A stretch of DNA of 6,720 bases from Bdellovibrionales bacterium (GCA_028279085.1 JANQSX010000088.1:1-6720), one strand, 5' to 3'. Positions 1-6,501 are shown, counted from the first letter of the stretch. Program-made: numbers and translations. Notes: generated by a model from the letters alone, not told the origin.

Positions 1-476
1 CCGGCAAAAAAAAGCAAAGACAAAGTTCAGTCACCCTTGAACTTCCTTTCTTTGTGGATTTATTGGCTCTTAGTACAGAAGCCGGATTGGATTTTTTTGG
101 AGCTATACAAAAGATTACAGAAAAAGCTAAAAATTCCGTTCTGGCTAATGAATTCCTAATAGTTCAAAAAGATATAAAATTGGGAAGCTCCCGAAATGAA
201 GCTTTATCTAATTTAGCGGAAAGAATGGATGTGGATGAAATTACAAGTGTTTGCACCATGATCATTGACTCGGATGAAACAGGAGCCAGTATAGCTAAAA
301 CTCTTAAAGCCAAGTCAGAACAAATGAGGCATGAACGTTTTACCCGGGCGGAAAAAGAAGGAGCTAAAGCTTCACAAAAAATGCTTCTACCAATGATTGC
401 CCTTATTTTACCGGCTGTAATGCTCACTATTTTCGCTCCTATCGGTCTTAAATTCTTTTATGGAGGAGGATTTTAA
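1..476 (+). CDS. tadC: TadC-like type II secretion F-domain protein, 3' part
   Basis: This is the C-terminal part of a GspF/TadC-type inner-membrane platform protein, which in Tad/Flp systems works with the TadA ATPase to assemble pili. The frame is open to the left edge, with complete codons from base 3 giving about 157 residues, roughly half of a usual TadC of about 300. The GTG at base 54 lies inside the conserved domain and is not the start. Visible features are the LDLLALSTEAGLD segment typical of the TadC F domain, then ETGASIAKTLKAKSEQMR and an alkaline amphipathic stretch, then a hydrophobic C-terminal segment from about MLLPMIALILPAV to the end that forms one or two membrane passes. 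This order matches TadC more closely than GspF. The gene ends two bases before the DUF192 gene, and its last codons carry that gene's ribosome binding site. tadA and tadB would be expected upstream, outside the window. Confidence 0.85.
   Translation, partial: GKKKQRQSSVTLELPFFVDLLALSTEAGLDFFGAIQKITEKAKNSVLANEFLIVQKDIKLGSSRNEALSNLAERMDVDEITSVCTMIIDSDETGASIAKTLKAKSEQMRHERFTRAEKEGAKASQKMLLPMIALILPAVMLTIFAPIGLKFFYGGGF
462..469 (+). promoter_or_regulatory. Ribosome binding site of DUF192 gene
   Basis: GGAGGAGG ends nine bases before the ATG at 479. It also encodes the last glycines of TadC, so TadC and DUF192 translation are likely coupled. Confidence 0.75.
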
Positions 477-478
477 TA

Positions 479-841
479 ATGGCTTGTCTGGTGCATAAAA
501 AAAGCGGACGGATTTTAGCTCAAAATGTAATTACTGTCCGTGGCTTTCTCTCTCGTTTAAAAGGTCTTATGTGGAAAAGCGATTTTCCTACTACAGACAC
601 CATGTGGATTGTTCCCTGTAAAGGGGGGATTCATACTTGTTTCATGAAATTTCCTATTGATGTGATTTTTGTAAATCATTCATTGGAAGTGACAAGCGTA
701 TATAAAAATATCCGCCCGTGGAAATTAGTGGAGCCTTTTTTGTCTTTATTCTCTAAAACTTATTCTGTCTTTGAATTTAAAACTCCGGCACTAAAAGACT
801 GTCATTTACAAAAAGGAGATCAACTTGAAGTGGGCAATTAG
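479..841 (+). CDS. DUF192 family protein
   Basis: This is a 120-residue protein of the DUF192 family, small beta-rich proteins of unknown biochemical role that are often found near Tad or secretion genes. The family core is clear: FLSRLKGLM at residues 23-31, the hallmark GIHTCFMKFPIDVIFV at about 50-65, and a final GD pair at 113-114. No N-terminal signal peptide or lipobox is seen, although many family members are exported, so this one is probably cytoplasmic unless the start is wrong. The ATG is preceded by a strong GGAGGAGG at 462-469, inside the end of tadC. The 3' end overlaps the next gene by 17 bases and carries its ribosome binding site, so translation is likely coupled. Cysteines are at 3, 47, 54 and 108; C54, in the hallmark motif, is common in the family. 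A function in the Tad apparatus is inferred from position only. Confidence 0.88.
   Translation: MACLVHKKSGRILAQNVITVRGFLSRLKGLMWKSDFPTTDTMWIVPCKGGIHTCFMKFPIDVIFVNHSLEVTSVYKNIRPWKLVEPFLSLFSKTYSVFEFKTPALKDCHLQKGDQLEVGN
813..820 (+). promoter_or_regulatory. Ribosome binding site fixing a TTG start
   Basis: AAGGAGAT lies with the GGAG core six bases before TTG at 825. No in-frame ATG or GTG precedes the first FHA beta strand (WAIRFLNG), so this site decides that the gene starts with TTG inside the end of the DUF192 gene. Confidence 0.75.
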
Positions 842-2474
842 ATTTTTAAACGGTCATCTAGCCGGTCAAATCCTTCCCCTGCAGGAAGGAAGATATATTT
901 TGGGACGCGGAGAAGACTGTCAAATTATAGTATCTGATGACGGAATATCAAAAAAACACGCCTCTTTGGAAGTGGATGAACAGGGTGTGTTTATACAGGA
1001 CCTGAAATCCAGTAATGGAACTTTCATTAATGGAGTGAAAATTCAAGAAAGCGAAATTCAGGAAAAAGAAAAAGTCTCTGTATGTAAAACCACTTTTGAT
1101 ATTGTAAATGCTAATGATCAAAACATAGTTCCCACTTCTCCTCCTGCCGGAGTATATCCTCAAGTACCTCCTGGTATGCCTCCTTCACAATATCCTCAAG
1201 CTATGGCCCCCTACTACCCGGCACAACATATACCTCCAGCTATGTCCGCTCCCGGTCAGATGGCCCAACAAGCGGGAACAGAAAACCCGGAAGAACCTGT
1301 GAAATTAACACTGAAAAACTGGTTTAAAAATTATTTAGATAAAGTGGTTTTACCAGGGATTTATAAACTTCCGGTTTGGATAGAATTTAAATGGGTGATT
1401 GCCTCTTTTTTGATTTTCTTTGTTGTCATGGTCACTGCCCTTTCTGCTATTCCGCTTATTCAAATCCTTAATTCCAGTGTGGCTCAGGAAAGTATGAATC
1501 ACGCAGAAAGTATTGCCTCCACTCTTTCCAGGATGAATTATGAACCCATTAAAAATGAATTACATTCGGCAACCAGTGTGGACTATGCACTGAGAAGGCC
1601 TGGGGTTTTAAAAGCTTTTATTATTAAAGCCGCCAACGGTCAAATCATTGCCCCTTCTGAATTAGCTGATACCTACTCCAAAATACCGTTTGTAAATGAA
1701 GGACGAACCAAAGAAAGCATTTCCGTAAAACAGTTGGATTCCAGCACTGTGGCGGCTATGGTGCCCATTCAATTTTACAACTCAAAAACCAACGTTCATA
1801 GAGCGGAAGCTTACTCGGTGGTGATCTACGACATAGGAGCATTAGCTTCCGGAAATAAGCGAACAATCAGTCTTTTAGTGCAAACTTGTTTCATAGCTGT
1901 TGTATTAGGAATATTAATTTTCTTTTTTCTTTACAAAATGATTGAGTTTCCCATTTCTTCCTTGAATAAACAACTGAGTGCCGCTTTAACAGATGAATCA
2001 TTGTCTGTAGAAACAAAATATGATTTTATGCCTTTGCAACATCTTACATCTAATATCAATTCCGCTTTATCACGAATTTCCGCCGCACAGGAAAGTCAAA
2101 ACACCAGTGAATATGATCGATTGACGGAAATGAACCACATGATCGAAATGATAGGTTACCCCACATTGGGAATTGAAATGGAAAGCTCAAAAATCATGGG
2201 AGCCAGTGCACACTTTGAGGAGGAAACAGGAGTAAGCACAGAAAGAATACTCAATATTAATATTCAAGATATAGATGATCAGGCTTTGAAACTTAATCTC
2301 AGCAACCTTATGGAAAGAATACAACAACACCCTTATGAAATTGCCTCCGACTCTTTGGAATTTAGTGGAGTGGAATTTCAACTCTCCGCCAAAGGCATTT
2401 ATGGCAAAGAAGGTATAGCCTACATTCTTGTTTCTTTTATATCTACGGACCAAGAGCAGGAGGAAGCGGGATAA
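825..2474 (+). CDS. FHA protein with two TMs, periplasmic domain, HAMP-like and PAS-like regions
   Basis: This 549-residue protein is built like a transmembrane sensor but has no catalytic output domain. Domains in order: an intact FHA domain at about 3-95, with G27-R28, S42..H45, N64-G65-T66 and N69-G70, the residues that bind phosphothreonine; a Pro/Tyr/Gln-rich linker at about 103-158; TM1 at about 189-213; an extracytoplasmic segment at about 214-345 resembling a small sensory (Cache-like) domain; TM2 at about 347-370; a HAMP-like stretch at 372-420 that begins with FPISSL and contains DFMPLQ; and a PAS-like domain at about 437-540 (YPTLGIEMESSKIMGASAHFEE in two parts around residues 445-466). 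The start is TTG, supported by AAGGAGAT and by the FHA fold beginning at residue 3. HAMP, Cache and PAS calls are by pattern only and need profile searches. It probably links an outside or membrane signal to phosphothreonine partners of the Tad machine. Confidence 0.85.
   Translation: MKWAIRFLNGHLAGQILPLQEGRYILGRGEDCQIIVSDDGISKKHASLEVDEQGVFIQDLKSSNGTFINGVKIQESEIQEKEKVSVCKTTFDIVNANDQNIVPTSPPAGVYPQVPPGMPPSQYPQAMAPYYPAQHIPPAMSAPGQMAQQAGTENPEEPVKLTLKNWFKNYLDKVVLPGIYKLPVWIEFKWVIASFLIFFVVMVTALSAIPLIQILNSSVAQESMNHAESIASTLSRMNYEPIKNELHSATSVDYALRRPGVLKAFIIKAANGQIIAPSELADTYSKIPFVNEGRTKESISVKQLDSSTVAAMVPIQFYNSKTNVHRAEAYSVVIYDIGALASGNKRTISLLVQTCFIAVVLGILIFFFLYKMIEFPISSLNKQLSAALTDESLSVETKYDFMPLQHLTSNINSALSRISAAQESQNTSEYDRLTEMNHMIEMIGYPTLGIEMESSKIMGASAHFEEETGVSTERILNINIQDIDDQALKLNLSNLMERIQQHPYEIASDSLEFSGVEFQLSAKGIYGKEGIAYILVSFISTDQEQEEAG
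2458..2463 (+). promoter_or_regulatory. Ribosome binding site of second FHA gene
   Basis: AGGAGG lies within the last codons of the preceding gene, 12 bases before the ATG at 2476, with GGAAG overlapping it somewhat closer. This favours ATG 2476 over an in-frame TTG at 2428 that would add 16 residues. Confidence 0.6.
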
Positions 2475-2475
2475 A

Positions 2476-3612
2476 ATGAGTAAAAAAAATCCTACACCTT
2501 CTTTTCCTCTTGCTCCTTCTGCTCCTGTAGCCAGACTCAGAGTAATAAAAGGTCCACATAAGGGAGTGGCCTATAAGTTAGTAGCCGGTAAAATCACTAT
2601 CGGTAGAAGTTCGGAAAACGATATTGTACTTATAAATGATGAAAAATGTTCTAGAAAACAAGCCATTGTCAGTTTAGGCACTGACAATACTTATTCCATT
2701 AAAAATTTAAGTAAAAAATCACCGGCAAAAGTAAATGATATAGTTAGTATCCAATCGGATTTACAAGATGGTGATTTGATTCAGTTTGGTACCACCGTCT
2801 TACAATTTGAATTTAAAGGAGCACCACCACTTCCGGCTCATGCACCACTCCAATCTGTTCCTTTAGCACCTCTACCTTTACAACCCGCCGAATCATCACT
2901 CCCTCCTGCTAAAAAAGAGCAGCAGGAACTAGCCCTTATGTTAGACGATGAAAGTAATAAAAACCTGCCAAAACTGCAACAAAGTAATCCCCCTCCGGCC
3001 CACATGCCCTTTCCTCAACAAGGCCCTGCTTATTATCCGACTTCATCACCACTGAATCAAAAAAAACAAAAAAATAAAAAAAAACTAATGCCTAAAATTA
3101 TATTAGGGATTTTACTTTTAGGTGGAGTTTGGTTATTTTCCCAGGACTCAGAACAAAAAAAAATAAAAAAAGAGGACAAACTCAGAACCCTAGCGAATAT
3201 GGAAGAAAACATCAAAACCCTTGAGGAACTCAAAGAAAAAGAATTAGAAGATAGAAGTAAAAATTCCCTTAGTACTTATAAAAACGCTCAGTTTGCCTAT
3301 ATAAAAGGAATAAGAGATTATAGAAAAGGAATTTATGGTCGAGCTATTGAAGCTTTTCGTGTTTGCAAAACTATTTATCCTCAACATGATTTATGCGGAT
3401 CTTATTTGAAAAAAGCGCAGATTAAAAAACAACAGCTTGTACAAGCCTGGATGGTAGCCGGTAAACATTATAGACAAAAACGCCGCTTTAAAGCCTGCAT
3501 GTCTTCTTTTCAAAATGTCATGACAGCTTTACAAGACAAAAAAACCCCTACCTATAAAGAAGCTAAGGAAAATTTTGACATTTGCAAAATAAAATATGGA
3601 GATCGCTACTAA
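2476..3612 (+). CDS. Single-pass FHA protein with degenerate FHA and C-terminal TPR-like repeats
   Basis: This is a 378-residue protein. An FHA-like domain spans about 19-113: it keeps G43-R44 and S59 but has Q62 where the conserved His should be, and no Asn-Gly after strand 6 (SPAKVND instead), so phosphothreonine binding may be weak or lost. A Pro/Leu/Ala-rich linker follows at 115-195. A lysine-rich cluster at 196-207 then precedes one TM at about 206-222, which by the positive-inside rule puts the FHA in the cytoplasm and the C-terminus in the periplasm. Residues 225-262 are charged and probably coiled coil. Residues 265-373 are helical repeats of TPR type (AQFAYIKGIRDYRKGIYGRA, then AIEAFRVCK). 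Four of the five cysteines (297, 307, 341, 370) are in that periplasmic part. It starts one base after the preceding stop, and its stop overlaps the next ATG (TAATG). It is likely a paralogue of the next protein: both end in DRY. Confidence 0.82.
   Translation: MSKKNPTPSFPLAPSAPVARLRVIKGPHKGVAYKLVAGKITIGRSSENDIVLINDEKCSRKQAIVSLGTDNTYSIKNLSKKSPAKVNDIVSIQSDLQDGDLIQFGTTVLQFEFKGAPPLPAHAPLQSVPLAPLPLQPAESSLPPAKKEQQELALMLDDESNKNLPKLQQSNPPPAHMPFPQQGPAYYPTSSPLNQKKQKNKKKLMPKIILGILLLGGVWLFSQDSEQKKIKKEDKLRTLANMEENIKTLEELKEKELEDRSKNSLSTYKNAQFAYIKGIRDYRKGIYGRAIEAFRVCKTIYPQHDLCGSYLKKAQIKKQQLVQAWMVAGKHYRQKRRFKACMSSFQNVMTALQDKKTPTYKEAKENFDICKIKYGDRY
3598..3603 (+). promoter_or_regulatory. Ribosome binding site of third FHA gene
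   Basis: GGAGAT lies just inside the end of the preceding gene, with the GGAG core ten bases before the ATG at 3612. The TAATG stop-start overlap and this site favour ATG 3612 over the in-frame TTG at 3582. Confidence 0.55.
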
Positions 3613-5636
3613 TGTTAAAACTTATTATCAAGCAAAAAGGAAAAATTATTCAAGAGGTTTCTCTTCAAAGTGATGTGCAATATATTATCGGTCGAGGAAA
3701 AGACAGCCACATTATTTTACCTGAACAACCTGGTATTTCCAGGAAACACCTGGAATTTTCTATAGGAGAAGATCAACAATGGGTTGTAAAAAATCTCTCT
3801 CAAACTAGTGCACTCAATATAGAAGGAGAAGAAACTGAGGAAGGTGTTATTCCTGAAGGTGGTGTTTTTCAAGTTCAGGATTTTGAATTCCTTTTACAAA
3901 AAGAACAAGCTCCAAAAGAAGTAAACAACCTTCCTACGGAGGGAACAGTACCTTCTGATGATAATACAGAACAACAAGGCAACAACACTTCCTCTCCTGA
4001 AGCCAATCAAAATAGAGAAAATGAACTTAAAAATGACCTTTTACCTTCTGCTGCATCAGATGGAAAAACTAAAGTTATGGATATAAGTGCTCATACCCAA
4101 CAAATATCCGCTTTCTTAAAAGTCTCTTATGAAGAGGATGCACCTAGAGATATTTTTAAATTAGAGGGCCAGTCGGAGTGGGTGTTTGGACGGGATGAAG
4201 AAGCTGATATTGTAGTGGATAACGCTAATATCAGCCGGGAACACTTTAAAATACATAAAGAAAGTGACGGACAGTATTACATATCTGACTTAAAAAGCTC
4301 CAACGGTACTATTCTAAACAATAAAGATTTAAGACCTCAAAAACCTTATCCCATTCAAAGTGGAGATATTATTTATATTATGGATATTGGGATTTTATTT
4401 GAAATCAAAAATCTTTCCCTGGAAAAAGAATTAGCGGCACTGAAAGCACCTCCTCCTCCTGCTTCCGTACCAGCTCAGGTTCCTGCAGCCGGAGCCGCCT
4501 CCGTACCTTATATGCCCCCTCCTCTTCCAGCTAATATGCCCGGTGTGGTCATTGAAATGCCGGAAGAGGAAAATCAGTCTTTTTTAAAAAAGAATAAAAA
4601 ACGACTAACGATATATGGCGTCATCCTGGTAATTATCGGAGCGGCTTATTTCCTGAGTGCGGAAAAAGAAGAAAAAGTGGTAGAAAAAAAAGGAACATCT
4701 CAAACAGGAGAATTGGCTGGCTTAACTCCTCAACAAGTTCAAATTGTAAAGGACACTTATCAGGTAGCCCAACAACTTTATTCTCAAGGAAAATTTGAAT
4801 ATTGTAAAAGTGAGATCAAAAAAATTCATAGTTATACAGACTCTTACCTACAATCTAAAAAACTAGGTATTGAGTGTGCTCAAGCGGCTGAAAACCAAAG
4901 AATACAAAGTGACTTGGAACGAAAAAGAAAAAAAGCCGCAGAAACAGAGAAGAGTATTCAGGAAATAACAGATAAATGCCGTATAGAGTTTAATACATTT
5001 CAATACAAGCATGAATTAGTGGACTGTTTGGAGGCAGCCATAGAGCTTTCCCCGGCAGATGGTAGAATTCAAGGTCTTATAGAACAATTTGATGCTATTG
5101 AAATGGAAAAAGAAGAAAACAAAAGGAAGATAGCTGAAAGAAAACAGTTTATTAATTCCATTGCCAGCAAATACACTTATGCTAAAAACCTCTATAAATC
5201 CGGAAAAATTTTAAAAGCTATGGATGCTTATCAACACTTTATTAATAAAAGTAACCACAAAGAACTTAAAGGAAAACGAGCATTAGCTCAAAGAGAACTA
5301 GCTAGTATGAAGAAAAACTTTAGCGACACCAACAATAGATTAACTAGTGAATGTGAAGCTCAATTTAGTAATAATCGGTTTCAAAAAGCTTATTATGTCT
5401 GTGAAAAAGCCTCTTATAAAATTCCCGAACCTTATAACAAAAAGGCTATTACTGTTATGAATAGATCTAGACAAGCATTGGAAGTGACAATGAAACCCTT
5501 GTATGAAGAAGCCAGCTTAAATGAAAGTGTCGGAAACATCATGGTAGCCCAAGAATATTGGAAAAAAATTCTCAGTCTGGATGTCAACACCGGTATGTAT
5601 TATAAAATGGCAAAAGAAAAAATGGATAGATACTGA
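3612..5636 (+). CDS. Tandem-FHA single-pass protein with long periplasmic TPR-like region
   Basis: This is a 674-residue protein. FHA-1 (about 1-97) has G27-R28 and S43-R-K-H46 but no Ser/Thr-Asn-Gly motif. A polar Asn/Glu-rich spacer covers 98-163. FHA-2 (about 166-267) is complete, with G193-R194, S208..H211, S230-N231-G232-T233 and N236. A Pro/Ala-rich linker (279-311) leads to a basic cluster (KKNKKR, 326-331) and one TM at about 332-349, giving FHA in and C-terminus out. The remaining 325 residues are helical: TPR-like units around 380-425, 455-500, 515-565 and 575-610, with charged coiled-coil connectors at about 425-450 and 495-512. All six cysteines are beyond the TM (398, 422, 456, 472, 581, 597) and none before it. 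The ATG overlaps the preceding stop. It is probably a structural signalling link between cytoplasmic phosphothreonine and the envelope part of the Tad system. The link to Tad is inferred from the operon. Confidence 0.85.
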   Translation: MLKLIIKQKGKIIQEVSLQSDVQYIIGRGKDSHIILPEQPGISRKHLEFSIGEDQQWVVKNLSQTSALNIEGEETEEGVIPEGGVFQVQDFEFLLQKEQAPKEVNNLPTEGTVPSDDNTEQQGNNTSSPEANQNRENELKNDLLPSAASDGKTKVMDISAHTQQISAFLKVSYEEDAPRDIFKLEGQSEWVFGRDEEADIVVDNANISREHFKIHKESDGQYYISDLKSSNGTILNNKDLRPQKPYPIQSGDIIYIMDIGILFEIKNLSLEKELAALKAPPPPASVPAQVPAAGAASVPYMPPPLPANMPGVVIEMPEEENQSFLKKNKKRLTIYGVILVIIGAAYFLSAEKEEKVVEKKGTSQTGELAGLTPQQVQIVKDTYQVAQQLYSQGKFEYCKSEIKKIHSYTDSYLQSKKLGIECAQAAENQRIQSDLERKRKKAAETEKSIQEITDKCRIEFNTFQYKHELVDCLEAAIELSPADGRIQGLIEQFDAIEMEKEENKRKIAERKQFINSIASKYTYAKNLYKSGKILKAMDAYQHFINKSNHKELKGKRALAQRELASMKKNFSDTNNRLTSECEAQFSNNRFQKAYYVCEKASYKIPEPYNKKAITVMNRSRQALEVTMKPLYEEASLNESVGNIMVAQEYWKKILSLDVNTGMYYKMAKEKMDRY

Positions 5637-5639
5637 TTC

Positions 5640-5668
5640 TTTACCAAAGAGAAAAACAAATGTATAAA
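5640..5668 (+). promoter_or_regulatory. Possible sigma70-type promoter before 5700 gene
   Basis: TTTACC (5640-5645) and TATAAA (5663-5668) are 17 bases apart, matching the -35 and -10 consensus at 4/6 and 5/6. It sits in the only sizeable gap between + strand genes and could give the last gene its own transcription. The region is so AT-rich that chance matches are easy. Confidence 0.3.
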
Positions 5669-5699
5669 AAACAAATATGTTTTTAAGTAGGCTTTAATT

Positions 5700-6401
5700 A
5701 TGAGAATTCAAGAACGATCTTTTTCCGGAAAAATTTTCCGTCCCACACCAAAGTCTTACCTTTCCTCTAATAAAAAACTCATCACTGTCATTACCCCTTG
5801 GGGACAGGAGGCAGCCTCCCCCAAAGAAGTCTTTGAAACCATTGAAACACAATACAATTTCTTCTCAGAAGACAAAGAGAGCACTCATCCATTCCCCAAA
5901 CTAACCAGTTTAACCCCAGTGGAAAATGACATGAGAACAGCTGTTATACAAACCAATCAAGTTGTTTTTAACAATGTCAATCAGGAAGAATATTCAATGG
6001 GTTTTGAGTTATTCTTTGCTATAGTTATAGAAAATATTTTAACAGTGATTCAGGTGGGACAACCTTTTATTTTGATTGATCGTTCTAATCAATTCTTACA
6101 AAATATAGGTCACACTGTCAGCAATCACCTCGGTCATTTAAAAAAATCACAAACTCTCTTACCTCCACTACCTTATCAATTACTTGGGATTCATGAAGAC
6201 ATTTCTTTTCATCCCTTTTTCTTTCGTTTTCAAATAAATGATCGTCTTATTCTTATCAACAGGCATACTATCCCGCCTAAATGGTTCACATTAAAAAGAG
6301 AAGAACGCACTTTAGAAAACTTAAGCAAGCTAGCGGCGGAAGAGAATCCTAATCTTCCTTTCTGGCTAGCCATAATAGACCTCATCGAACCTGAAAACTA
6401 A
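5700..6401 (+). CDS. PP2C-like (PPM) fold protein, probable pseudophosphatase
   Basis: This 233-residue soluble protein has no signal peptide, TM or cysteine. Several segments line up with PP2C/PPM serine/threonine phosphatases. Residues 78-91 (MRTAVIQTNQVVFN) match the helix usually written as RAAIQxANxxIF. Residues 101-128 (GFELFFAIVIENILTVIQVG, then QPFILIDR) match GTTLVAALI...LTVANVGDSRAYLLR. L162-G163 matches the LG before the metal loop. F177-N188 (INDRLILIN) matches the GDRLLLCSD strand, and 219-228 matches the last DNxTVVVV strand. The residues expected to bind metal are not preserved: no DGxGG near 60-78, NRH instead of SDG, and no DN near the end. If the fold is right it is catalytically inactive. 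It follows three FHA proteins by 63 bases, and PP2C and FHA proteins are common partners. The start is ATG with a weak AGG eight bases upstream; the frame is closed by TAG at 5688. The assignment is by pattern only. Confidence 0.6.
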   Translation: MRIQERSFSGKIFRPTPKSYLSSNKKLITVITPWGQEAASPKEVFETIETQYNFFSEDKESTHPFPKLTSLTPVENDMRTAVIQTNQVVFNNVNQEEYSMGFELFFAIVIENILTVIQVGQPFILIDRSNQFLQNIGHTVSNHLGHLKKSQTLLPPLPYQLLGIHEDISFHPFFFRFQINDRLILINRHTIPPKWFTLKREERTLENLSKLAAEENPNLPFWLAIIDLIEPEN

Positions 6402-6426
6402 ATCGTCACTCCGGCAAAGCCTCGCC

Positions 6427-6448
6427 ATTCCGAATCAAGTCCGGGAAT
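6427..6448 (+). repeat. Repeat unit, left copy (ATTCCGAATCAAGTCCGGGA)
   Basis: This unit matches the copy at 6502-6523 with four or five differences in about 20 positions. The shared frame is ATTCCG, CAAGT and CGG. ATTCC at its start pairs with GGAAT at its end. Confidence 0.5.
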
Positions 6449-6450
6449 AG

Positions 6451-6473
6451 TGAAAGCCCTTAGAGGGCTTTCA
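6451..6473 (+). terminator. Perfect 10-bp hairpin, probable transcription terminator
   Basis: TGAAAGCCCT and AGGGCTTTCA pair perfectly around a TAG loop, about 50 bases after the stop of the last + strand gene. The following bases are only GTTTACAGG, so the U tract is weak. It may be a terminator of low strength or the core of the surrounding palindromic repeat. On the minus strand no T run follows either. Confidence 0.55.
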
Positions 6474-6501
6474 GTTTACAGGAGTGACAAGCCACTTCTG
6501 G

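Larger units (their letters stand above)
6405..6488 (+). repeat. Nested inverted repeat, outer arms GTCACTCC/GGAGTGAC
   Basis: GTCACTCC (6405-6412) is the exact reverse complement of GGAGTGAC (6481-6488). The arms enclose a short CATTCC/GGAAT pairing (6427-6431 with 6444-6448) and the perfect hairpin at 6451-6473. This gives a branched structure four bases after the stop codon. The sequence is richer in GC than its surroundings and resembles the intergenic palindromic repeats (REP-like) found in multiple copies in many bacterial genomes. Confidence 0.6.

Noticed and set aside
164..427. Minus-strand ORF of 87 codons inside tadC
   Set aside because: Lies opposite a clearly conserved TadC domain and has no recognisable features of its own.
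54..476. GTG at 54 as start of the first gene
   Set aside because: The frame is open to the left edge with typical TadC residues before it, so the gene is partial rather than starting here.
948..1163. Minus-strand ORF of 71 codons
   Set aside because: Antisense shadow of the FHA domain and linker of the 825 gene, with unlikely composition.
2187..2453. Minus-strand ORF of 88 codons
   Set aside because: Antisense shadow of the PAS-like region, with no domain signs.
2428..2475. TTG at 2428 as start of the second FHA gene
   Set aside because: Would overlap the preceding gene by 47 bases and add a stretch (MFLLYLRTKSRRKRDK) unrelated to the FHA; ATG 2476 has AGGAGG upstream.
3582..3611. TTG at 3582 as start of the tandem-FHA gene
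   Set aside because: ATG 3612 has GGAGAT upstream, overlaps the stop as TAATG, and begins exactly at the first FHA strand.
5667..5684. AAAAACA-AATA-TGTTTTT hairpin as a terminator
   Set aside because: Seven base pairs with only one C-G pair; too weak, and expected by chance in such AT-rich sequence.
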